Origin: Mucilaginibacter empetricola
GTDB taxonomy: Bacteria > Bacteroidota > Bacteroidia > Sphingobacteriales > Sphingobacteriaceae
NCBI RefSeq assembly: GCF_024808665.1
Contig: NZ_JANUBZ010000016.1
Span: forward strand, 1 to 43,403
Direction of reading: 5' to 3'
DNA length: 43,403 nt
Both the position numbers and the translations under genes were made by a program. Position 1 is the first letter of the stretch, and each line of letters starts with the position of its first letter. This document shows, in pieces, positions 36,806 through 43,403 of the stretch. The notes under the pieces are model-generated. The model worked only from the letters and a program-made list of their open reading frames with translations, searched no databases and was not told where the DNA came from.

Positions 36806-38153
36806 TTTGCAATGCTTGTTTTAAAGGTTGTACCATTTGGTCAATATCACCCGCACCTACCGTTAAAAGCAGTTCGGGTTGTTCGTTTCTTATTGTATCA
36901 ATTGTCTCGTTTTTTGAAAGTTTCCGTTTGTTGGTAATTTTCATTCTCTGCAAAATCATATCCGAATTAACACCTTCAATCGGCAGTTCGCGAGCCGGGT
37001 AAATGTCCAGAATGATGAGTTCATCCACCATATCAAGTGCTTCGGCAAAGCCATCAGCAAAATCGCGGGTACGGGTATAAAGGTGTGGCTGAAAAATAGT
37101 GGTCAGCTTCTTTTCAGGATACAATCTTTTAACCGAACGTATACACGCTTTTAACTCTTCGGGATGATGGGCATAGTCATCAATAAAAATACGATCATCG
37201 CTTTTCAGAATGTATTCAAAGCGTCTTTTAACTCCTTTGAACGACCCCAATGCACTTTTAATAGCATCGGCAGCAACACTTAACAATAAAGAAGCCTCAA
37301 TTGCAGCAACTGCATTTTCAATATTATGTAAGCCCGCAATGCCCAATTTTATATCGGTAATGCTTGTATTGGCATTTTTAAAATCGAAATAGAAGTCGCC
37401 ATTCTCAATGCGCACATTGGTTGCAAATGCATCAGCTTCTTTTTCAACGGCGTAGGTAAAACCGGTATCTAACGGTAATCCCTGGCGATGAATTAATTTG
37501 CCACCCGGCTTAATTTGCGAAGCAAAAAGCTTGAACGACTCGGTTAAATGACTGTGATCGCCATAAATGTCCAGGTGATCAGCATCCATCGAGGTTATAA
37601 TAGCCACATCGGGATGCAGGGTTAAAAATGAGCGATCATATTCATCGGCCTCAACCACCACAATATTATTTTTCCCGTACAGCACATTACTCTGATAGTT
37701 TGACGAAATACCACCCAAAAATGCTGAACAATCCTTACCAGAATCTTTAAGGATATGAGCAATCATAGTGGAGGTAGTAGTTTTGCCATGCGTACCGGCA
37801 ACGGCAACGGTAAACATACCTTTGCTGATAATTCCTAATACCTGCGAACGTTTAAACAGTTCAAAACCTTTATCAATAAAGAAATTTAAAATAACCGAAT
37901 CTTTCGGGATGGCTGGCGTGTAAATTATCAATGTTTCCTCGCCGGGTGTTTGAAAACTAACCGGTATCCAATCAACACTATCCGAAAAAATAACCGGAAT
38001 ACCTTCGCGATGCAATTCGCTGGTTAACTCGGTTGATGTTTTATCATACCCACAAACCACGCAACCCAAATGATGAAAATAACGGGCAAGACCACTCATC
38101 CCAATACCACCGATACCGATCAGATAAACCCGTTTTATATTACTTAATTCCAT
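36798..38153 (-). CDS. murC: UDP-N-acetylmuramate-L-alanine ligase
   Basis: MurC adds L-Ala to UDP-MurNAc, the first step of the stem peptide. The 451-residue protein shows the N-terminal Rossmann motif IGIGGIGMSGLARYF, the ATP P-loop VAGTHGKTTTSTMIAH near residue 115, EADEYDRSFL near 173, DADHLDIYGDH near 194 and DDYAHHPEEL in the C-terminal domain. All Mur ligase motifs are intact. It starts five bases after murG and overlaps ftsQ, so it is inside the operon. Confidence 0.97.
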   Translation of the reverse strand: MELSNIKRVYLIGIGGIGMSGLARYFHHLGCVVCGYDKTSTELTSELHREGIPVIFSDSVDWIPVSFQTPGEETLIIYTPAIPKDSVILNFFIDKGFELFKRSQVLGIISKGMFTVAVAGTHGKTTTSTMIAHILKDSGKDCSAFLGGISSNYQSNVLYGKNNIVVVEADEYDRSFLTLHPDVAIITSMDADHLDIYGDHSHLTESFKLFASQIKPGGKLIHRQGLPLDTGFTYAVEKEADAFATNVRIENGDFYFDFKNANTSITDIKLGIAGLHNIENAVAAIEASLLLSVAADAIKSALGSFKGVKRRFEYILKSDDRIFIDDYAHHPEELKACIRSVKRLYPEKKLTTIFQPHLYTRTRDFADGFAEALDMVDELIILDIYPARELPIEGVNSDMILQRMKITNKRKLSKNETIDTIRNEQPELLLTVGAGDIDQMVQPLKQALQNV

Positions 38154-38158
38154 TTTTA

Positions 38159-39313
38159 CTACCGACTTATTTTAAAAACCTCCTTAGCAATTACCTCATC
38201 TGCGTTGGGCAGCGCTAGTTTGCCAATTTGATCACTTAATCTCTTTTGTAAATCCTTATCCCCTAAAAGTTCTATTGCTTTGTCAACCAGATTTTGTTCT
38301 GCATCTCTATCGGCAACAAAGGCCGCTGCATTTTCCTGTACCAGCGCCAAAGCATTTTTTGTTTGATGATCTTCGGCCACATTAGGCGATGGCACCAGTA
38401 TTACCGGCTTTTTCACCACACACAGCTCTGCTATTGTTCCTGCCCCTGCCCTTGATATAATAACATCTGCGGCAGCATAAGCCAAATCCATCCGATTTAA
38501 AAATTCAACAATCTTCACATTGGGGTGATAATTTTCACCCAGCTTTTCGATGATGCTTTTATAATAAAACTTGCCTGTTTGCCATATCACCTGCACATCT
38601 GCCGCTATTATTTTATCCAGACCAGCCATTATGCTGTTATTCAATGTCCGGGCACCTAAACTGCCACCGGTAACCAGGATAGTTTTCTTAAATGCTGATA
38701 GCGAATAATTTTCGAGCGCCTGCATTTGTTTACCGTTAATATCAACCGATTCCTTACGGATAGGGTTACCGGTTTTAATAATGTTTGCCGCCGGGAAAAA
38801 CTGCTCCATACCATCAAATGCCACACATACTTTCTGCGCTTTTTTACCCAACCATTTATTGGTAATTCCGGCGTATGAATTTTGTTCCTGTATCAGGTAC
38901 GGAATTCCCTTTAATGAAGCCGCATACAACAACGGACCCGAAGCATACCCACCTACACCCACTGCGGCATCTGGTTTAAAATCCTTTATAATTTTAACCG
39001 ATTCCCTTACACTTAGCCACAGCTTTACAGGGAACATCAGGTTTTTCAGAATGGATTTACGCTGAATCCCTTGAATGTCCAACCCTATTATTTTGTAGCC
39101 GGCAGCCGGAACTTTTTCCATTTCCATACGGCCATTTGCGCCTACAAATAGTATCTGTGTATCAGGATCAAGCTTTTTTAAAGCATTAGCAATAGCAATA
39201 GCCGGGAAGATATGTCCTCCGGTACCGCCGCCGCTAATGATTATGCGTTTGCCACCCCCCACCCCCTGAAGGGGGAGTTTTTGATTGGCGCTTTGGTTAT
39301 TCCTCGATTCCAC
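38159..39313 (-). CDS. murG: Lipid II synthase MurG (N-acetylglucosaminyltransferase)
   Basis: MurG adds GlcNAc to lipid I on the inner face of the membrane. The 384-residue GT28 enzyme has the acceptor-side loop SGGGTGGHIFPAIAIANAL, a second G-loop ILVTGGSLGARTLN and the UDP-GlcNAc signature SRAGAGTIAELCVVKKP...EDHQ. The open frame starts at a GTG at 39313. The conserved fold begins only at residue 22; residues 13-21 (LPLQGVGGG) are encoded by a GC-rich repeat arm. An in-frame GTG inside that arm (39262) is an alternative start. The extension is not expected in other MurG proteins, which usually begin a few residues before IIISGGG. Confidence 0.96.
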   Translation of the reverse strand: MESRNNQSANQKLPLQGVGGGKRIIISGGGTGGHIFPAIAIANALKKLDPDTQILFVGANGRMEMEKVPAAGYKIIGLDIQGIQRKSILKNLMFPVKLWLSVRESVKIIKDFKPDAAVGVGGYASGPLLYAASLKGIPYLIQEQNSYAGITNKWLGKKAQKVCVAFDGMEQFFPAANIIKTGNPIRKESVDINGKQMQALENYSLSAFKKTILVTGGSLGARTLNNSIMAGLDKIIAADVQVIWQTGKFYYKSIIEKLGENYHPNVKIVEFLNRMDLAYAAADVIISRAGAGTIAELCVVKKPVILVPSPNVAEDHQTKNALALVQENAAAFVADRDAEQNLVDKAIELLGDKDLQKRLSDQIGKLALPNADEVIAKEVFKISR

Positions 39314-39388
39314 TGGTTGCTAATTTCTTTATTATATAATTTAACTTCTACTATTCAATCATTCCCCCCTTCAGGGGGCTAGGGGGTT
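39252..39388. repeat. Inverted GC-rich element (family 3) at the ftsW/murG junction
   Basis: The arms are CCACCCCCCACCCCCTGAAG then GGGGAG (39252-39277, inside the murG start) and TCCCCCCTTCAGGGGGCTAG then GGGGTT (39363-39388). Each arm is also a short palindrome around CCCCCTTCAGGGGG. The second arm overlaps the ftsW TAA stop by two bases; the first is read in frame by murG. The spacer is AT-rich, about 85 bases. Confidence 0.9.
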
Positions 39389-40541
39389 ATGCGGGCGCTA
39401 ATTCTGTTATCTCCCCCACAATAACCTTCTTAGGTTCTTCAATATCCCGGCTTACGGAAAGTATAATTCCGAATGCCAAACTGGTAAACAATATGGATGT
39501 ACCTCCCATGCTTACAAATGGTAGCGGTATACCTGTTACAGGCCCTAAACCAACGGCCACAGCCATATTGGCAAATGCCTGTATAGTTAAGCTGAAACTT
39601 AAACCTGCCGCCAGCAATGTTCCAAAAGCTTTTGGTGCTTTAGTGGCTATTTTTATGCATCGGTACAGCAAAAACAAATAAATGCTTATTAAAATTATAC
39701 CGCCTACAAGGCCATATTCCTCAACTATTATAGCATAAATTTCATCCGAGTAAGCTTCAGGCAAACTGTTTATCTCGTCGCTATTGCCTACCCCTTTACC
39801 AAATATGCCGCCGGTAGCAATGGCTATTTTTGCATGATTGGCCTGTTGTGCTTTATCCGGGTCAGCCTTGTCAGGATGCATGAAGGTGTTGATACGCGTC
39901 ATATACATATGCCGGCGGGGACCAAGCATAACCACACAGCCTAATAAAAATGCACCTGCTAAACACACTACTGCAATTTGTTTTACACTGATACGACCCA
40001 TAATAAGCAGTAAAATGCTTACCCCAAACAGCATCAATGCTGTTGAAAGATTGGCCCAGGCTATTAAAATAAACACCAAACAAACTGAACCCATAATGGG
40101 AATAAAGGATTGCTTTACATCCTTTATATTTTCCTGCTTTATTGATAATGTACGCGCCAGGTAGGTAATGAGCGCCAGTTTTGCCAAATCGGATGTTTGG
40201 AAACTTAGCCCTGTACCCGGGATTGACAACCATCTGCTGGCCTGGTTTACATGGCTGCCAAAAAGCAGTGTATATACCAGTAATGGCAGCGTGATAATCA
40301 TTAATAATTTTGATATCCCTCTGTAGTAACGATAATCAACCTTATGCGAAATATACATTAGTACTATACCGGCAACTATCATGGCAACATGTTTCATTAA
40401 AATAGACTCGGCACCTACTCCTTTTTTGTACGCAAGTGAGCCAATGGCGCTGTAAACAGCCAGCAATGAAATAAGCGACAGCAATATGACTATCAGCCAT
40501 ATCCAGCGGTCTCCTTTTGTGTTACTTAATATTCTGTCCAT
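39387..40541 (-). CDS. ftsW: SEDS peptidoglycan polymerase FtsW
   Basis: FtsW polymerises lipid II at the septum together with a class B PBP. The 384-residue protein has about ten transmembrane helices. SEDS features include WLSIPGTGLSFQTSDLAKLALITYLA near residue 112, NLSTALMLF near 164, EEYGLVGGI and PFVSMGGTSILFTSLAFGIILS near the C-terminus. Position between murD and murG in the dcw cluster favours FtsW over RodA. GC-rich repeat arms flank the gene on both sides: one ends five bases before its ATG and one overlaps its stop. Confidence 0.95.
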   Translation of the reverse strand: MDRILSNTKGDRWIWLIVILLSLISLLAVYSAIGSLAYKKGVGAESILMKHVAMIVAGIVLMYISHKVDYRYYRGISKLLMIITLPLLVYTLLFGSHVNQASRWLSIPGTGLSFQTSDLAKLALITYLARTLSIKQENIKDVKQSFIPIMGSVCLVFILIAWANLSTALMLFGVSILLLIMGRISVKQIAVVCLAGAFLLGCVVMLGPRRHMYMTRINTFMHPDKADPDKAQQANHAKIAIATGGIFGKGVGNSDEINSLPEAYSDEIYAIIVEEYGLVGGIILISIYLFLLYRCIKIATKAPKAFGTLLAAGLSFSLTIQAFANMAVAVGLGPVTGIPLPFVSMGGTSILFTSLAFGIILSVSRDIEEPKKVIVGEITELAPA

Positions 40542-40545
40542 TTTT

Positions 40546-40650
40546 GGCCCCCTCTAAATCTCCCCCGGCAGGGGAGACTTTTATTTTCACTTTATTTTAA
40601 TTTTACTCATTTTAAAGCCCTCCCTGCTGGGGAGGGTTGGGAGGGGCTTA
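40546..40650. repeat. Inverted GC-rich element (family 3 variant) at the murD/ftsW junction
   Basis: The arms are GGCCCCCTCTAAATCTCCCC then CGGCAGGGGAGACTTT (40546-40582) and AAAGCCCTCCCTGCTGGGGA then GGGTTGGGAGGGGCTTA (40614-40650). Reverse-complemented, the second resembles the first (GCCCC...CTCCCC.GCAGGG...GACTTT/GGCTTT). The second overlaps the murD TAA stop (40648-40650); the first ends five bases before the ftsW ATG. The 31-base spacer is AT-rich. It is a different subtype from the two neighbouring junctions. Confidence 0.85.
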
Positions 40651-42033
40651 CAATTCCTTTACCGCGTGTTTAAACTGATTGCCGCGGTCTTCATAATTTT
40701 TAAAAAGATCAAAACTTGCACAAGCTGGCGAAAGCAATACTGTATCTCCTTTTTTTGCCAGGTGATAAGACACCTGTACAGCTTCCTCGGCCGAATAGGT
40801 GTTCACAATGATTTCAACCAGATCTTCAAAAGCGTCATGAATCCGTTTATTGTCTTTTCCCAAACAAACGATGGCCTTCACTTTCTGCTTTACGAGGTCT
40901 TTCAACATCGAATAATCATTTCCTTTATCAACGCCGCCCAGTATCAAAACAACATCACTTGTCATACTCTCCAACGCGTACCAGGTAGAGTTAACATTGG
41001 TGGCTTTCGAATCGTTAATAAAGCTGATGCCTGATATCTTACCTACCGACTCTAACCGGTGCTCAATGTTTTTAAAGTTGCTCATGCTGTCCCTTATAGT
41101 GGGGTTGCGCAGTTCGAGCACTTTAGCTGCTATACCTGATGCCATTGAGTTGTAAATGTTGTGTTTGCCCTGAAGGGCCAAATCTGAAATTGACATCTGA
41201 AAATGTTGTTTGTGTACGTTTATGACAATATTGTCTTCTTCGAGATATGCTCCCGTTTCAATCTTTTTTTCGATGGAAAATGGCAGTTGTTGAGCCGCAA
41301 AATTTCTCCCGGCCATTCCTTTAATGGTTTCGGGGTCATCGGCACAAAAAATAAAATAATCGTCGGCTGTTTGGTTTTGTGTAACCCGAAACTTCGACGC
41401 TGCGTAATTTTCCATTTTATAATCATACCTGTCCAAATGATCAGGTGTAATGTTTAGCAGTATAGCTATGTCCACTTTAAAGCGGTGCATATCATCAAGC
41501 ATAAAGCTGCTTAGCTCCAGCACATACAGGTCAAACTTTTCTGTTGCTACCTGGTAGGCAAAGCTTTTACCGATGTTACCTGCCAGTCCAACATTTAACC
41601 CTGCATTTTTTAGGATATGATAAGTTAAACTGGTGGTAGTGGTTTTGCCGTTTGAACCGGTTATTCCTATAATTTTGGCATCGGTATATCTTCCAGCGAA
41701 TTCGATTTCAGATATTACTGATATGCCTTTTTCTTTAATCTTTTTTATAATCGGGGCCTTTTCAGGTATTCCCGGACTTTTTATTACTTCAACCGCCGCC
41801 AATATCTCTTCTTCGGTATGCTGCTTTTCTTCAAAGCGGATATTCCAATCAATTAATTGTTGTTTATAATGATCAGCAATGGCTCCAAAGTCCGAAACAA
41901 AAACTTCATAGCCCTGCTGCTGCGCCAAAAATGCTGCACCAACGCCGCTTTCGCCTGCGCCCAGAACTACTATTACCCCCCCCGCCCCCTGAAGGGGGAG
42001 CAATTGATTGGGTATGGTTTTGTTTTCGCTCAT
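40648..42033 (-). CDS. murD: UDP-N-acetylmuramoyl-L-alanine-D-glutamate ligase
   Basis: MurD adds D-Glu to UDP-MurNAc-L-Ala. The 461-residue protein shows VVLGAGESGVGAAFLA, the P-loop ITGSNGKTTTTSLTYH, ILNITPDHLDRYDYKMENYA, NDSKATN and HRLESVGKI, with all Mur ligase motifs in order. Residues 12-20 (LPLQGAGGV) are encoded by a GC-rich repeat arm (41975-42000) in the same reading frame as the one in murG, placed directly before the first beta strand. MurD proteins normally start a few residues before that strand. The stop codon touches another arm. Confidence 0.97.
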   Translation of the reverse strand: MSENKTIPNQLLPLQGAGGVIVVLGAGESGVGAAFLAQQQGYEVFVSDFGAIADHYKQQLIDWNIRFEEKQHTEEEILAAVEVIKSPGIPEKAPIIKKIKEKGISVISEIEFAGRYTDAKIIGITGSNGKTTTTSLTYHILKNAGLNVGLAGNIGKSFAYQVATEKFDLYVLELSSFMLDDMHRFKVDIAILLNITPDHLDRYDYKMENYAASKFRVTQNQTADDYFIFCADDPETIKGMAGRNFAAQQLPFSIEKKIETGAYLEEDNIVINVHKQHFQMSISDLALQGKHNIYNSMASGIAAKVLELRNPTIRDSMSNFKNIEHRLESVGKISGISFINDSKATNVNSTWYALESMTSDVVLILGGVDKGNDYSMLKDLVKQKVKAIVCLGKDNKRIHDAFEDLVEIIVNTYSAEEAVQVSYHLAKKGDTVLLSPACASFDLFKNYEDRGNQFKHAVKEL

Positions 42034-42120
42034 TTTTCGCGTGCTTTTACTGTTATCTCTTATCTATTTATCAAATCTTCTTCCACCACTACAATTCCCC
42101 CTTTAGGGGGTTAGGGGGTC
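41975..42120. repeat. Inverted GC-rich element (family 3) at the mraY/murD junction
   Basis: The arms are ACCCCCCCCGCCCCCTGAAG then GGGGAG (41975-42000, inside the murD coding start) and ATTCCCCCTTTAGGGGGTTA then GGGGGTC (42094-42120). The outer end of the second arm directly abuts the mraY TAA stop (42121-42123). The spacer of about 93 bases is AT-rich and includes the murD ATG. Confidence 0.9.
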
Positions 42121-43362
42121 TTATCTTAGCTTCAACGTCACAAATGTTATAATAGCCAGCAGGATACCGATAATCCAAAACCGGGTCACGATTTTAGCCT
42201 CATGAAATCCCTTTTTCTGGTAATGATGATGCAATGGCGCCATCAGGAAAACACGGATACCTGTACCTGTTCGTTTCTTGGTGTATTTAAACCAGAATAC
42301 CTGGATAATTACCGAGAAATTTTCTACCACAAAAACGCCGCATAGTATGGGTACCAATAATTCCTTACGGATCATGATGGCAAACACTGCGATGATACCG
42401 CCAATAGCCAAACTACCTGTATCGCCCATAAATACTTGTGCGGGGTACGAGTTATACCATAAAAAGCCAACACATGCTCCAACAAACGCGCCGGCAAATA
42501 TTACCAGCTCACCGGAGTTAGGGATATACATAATATTCAAATAATCGGCTATTACCGTATTACCCGAAACATAAGCCAGAATAGCTAACGTAATGCCGAT
42601 AATGGCAGAGGTGCCGGTCGCCAGACCATCGATACCATCGGTTATATTGGCCCCGTTTGATATAAATGTGATGATGATGATTACAAAAAACATAAACACC
42701 AGTAAAGAATAATGGTCAGTATCGGCACCAATAAACTTCAACACCTTGCCGTAATCAAATTCATTGTTCTTATAAAAAGGCATGGTTGTTTTAGTCGACC
42801 TGATATCCTGTGTATAAACCGGTGTATTGCCACGCATATGAAACTCAACAGGAACATCATATTTAACCGGTAACTTAACCTCCTGCCTTATCACTATATC
42901 TTTGTTTGAATACATGGTGAAGCCAATAAACAAAGCCAACCCAACCTGGCCAACAATTTTGAACTTACCGGCCAAACCTTCTTTATTTTTTCTAAATACT
43001 TTTATATAATCATCTAAAAAACCAATAGCGCCCAACCAAACTGTGGTTACCAGCATCATAATGATGTAGATATTATCAATTTTCGCAAACAGCAGCGTAG
43101 GGATTAAAATGCCCAGGATAATAATAATACCGCCCATTGTTGGCGTACCCGCCTTTTGCATCTGGCCCTCTAAACCCAAATTTCTAACGGTTTCGCCTAC
43201 CTGTTTAAAGCGTAAATAATCGATTAACCTGCGCCCAAAAACAGTTGTTACTATTAGCGACGTAATTACCGCCATTGCCATGCGGAAAGTGATGTATTGA
43301 AACACCCCCGCGCCGGGAATACTATAGTTTTTATTAAGCCAATTGAACAGGTAGTAAAGCAT
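42121..43362 (-). CDS. mraY: Phospho-MurNAc-pentapeptide transferase MraY
   Basis: MraY makes lipid I from UDP-MurNAc-pentapeptide and undecaprenyl phosphate. The 413-residue protein has about ten helices and the family motifs [49 protein letters not shown] and [20 protein letters not shown]. It is about 50 residues longer than E. coli MraY (360). The extra length sits in one loop at about residues 163-216 ([19 protein letters not shown] ... [11 protein letters not shown]). Its start is at the window edge, so upstream murE/ftsI are not visible. Confidence 0.96.
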   Translation of the reverse strand: MLYYLFNWLNKNYSIPGAGVFQYITFRMAMAVITSLIVTTVFGRRLIDYLRFKQVGETVRNLGLEGQMQKAGTPTMGGIIIILGILIPTLLFAKIDNIYIIMMLVTTVWLGAIGFLDDYIKVFRKNKEGLAGKFKIVGQVGLALFIGFTMYSNKDIVIRQEVKLPVKYDVPVEFHMRGNTPVYTQDIRSTKTTMPFYKNNEFDYGKVLKFIGADTDHYSLLVFMFFVIIIITFISNGANITDGIDGLATGTSAIIGITLAILAYVSGNTVIADYLNIMYIPNSGELVIFAGAFVGACVGFLWYNSYPAQVFMGDTGSLAIGGIIAVFAIMIRKELLVPILCGVFVVENFSVIIQVFWFKYTKKRTGTGIRVFLMAPLHHHYQKKGFHEAKIVTRFWIIGILLAIITFVTLKLR

Positions 43363-43383
43363 GTTATTTCAATGTGTGGATTT

Positions 43384-43403
43384 CAGATGTGCAGATGTGC
43401 AAA
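43384..43403. repeat. Truncated repeat arm at the window edge
   Basis: CAGATGTGCAGATGTGCAAA is a tandem GATGTGCA-type arm just upstream of mraY, of a kind seen between genes in related genomes. The window ends inside it, so an opposing arm cannot be checked. Confidence 0.5.

Noticed and set aside
39252..39281. Frameshift or sequencing error at the murG start
   Set aside because: The in-frame segment exactly matches a repeat arm found elsewhere, and the downstream frame is intact.

Overview
The window looks like chromosomal DNA of a Bacteroidota member, most likely Sphingobacteriaceae (Mucilaginibacter/Pedobacter-like). This is inferred from gene content, not from a database search. The pointers are the dcw cluster order (mraY-murD-ftsW-murG-murC-ftsQ-ftsA-ftsZ, with no ddl), a SusC-like N-terminal carboxypeptidase-regulatory domain on two outer-membrane proteins, a DUF6263 protein, a YXWGXW-repeat protein, a 58-residue bacterial histone H1 (Hc1-like) gene, and promoter sites of the TTG-N19/20-TAnnTTTG type. 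No rRNA, tRNA, CRISPR array, insertion sequence or prophage was recognised.

Layout. 1-390: two tandem copies of a palindromic intergenic repeat. 390-3.8 kb: minus-strand transporters (MarC-family, MFS, APC permease). 4.25-6.5 kb: membrane pyrophosphatase hppA, divergent from a second APC permease that overlaps a PBP4-type D,D-carboxypeptidase (6.65-9.5 kb). 9.8-12.4 kb: minus-strand UbiD-family decarboxylase followed by a lipoprotein. 12.5-13.9 kb: TauE/SafE permease plus DUF1634 partner. 13.9-16.3 kb: outer-membrane beta-barrel receptor. 16.5-17.7 kb: HipA-like kinase overlapping a DUF3037 gene. 17.8-23.3 kb: alpha/beta hydrolase with a degenerate nucleophile elbow, DinB-like protein, DUF885 lipoprotein, an 875-bp gap with a possible small membrane peptide and two terminator hairpins, a DUF6263 protein and a YXWGXW protein. 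23.5-29.4 kb: ligA, DUF5686 outer-membrane protein, dapA, and the small histone H1 gene. 29.8-32.5 kb: GH125 alpha-mannosidase and an alpha-oxoamine-synthase-family PLP enzyme. 32.7-43.4 kb: the division and cell-wall cluster on the minus strand, transcribed mraY to ftsZ and ending at a terminator after ftsZ.

The most striking feature is not a gene. Almost every larger intergenic gap holds a short element with two inverted arms around an AT-rich spacer, and at least five unrelated arm families share this design. A GC-rich family (arm core CTCCCCCTTCAGGGGG) sits at all three junctions mraY/murD, murD/ftsW and ftsW/murG. One arm abuts the upstream gene's TAA stop. The opposite arm lies at the next gene's start, and in murD and murG it is read in frame as an N-terminal LPLQG(A/V)GG segment. 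The ftsA-ftsZ gap has four DnaA-box-like sites overlapping a putative ftsZ promoter. Other points worth checking are the kinase/DUF3037 pair, the Ser-to-Gly hydrolase and the palindrome on the promoter of the PLP enzyme.
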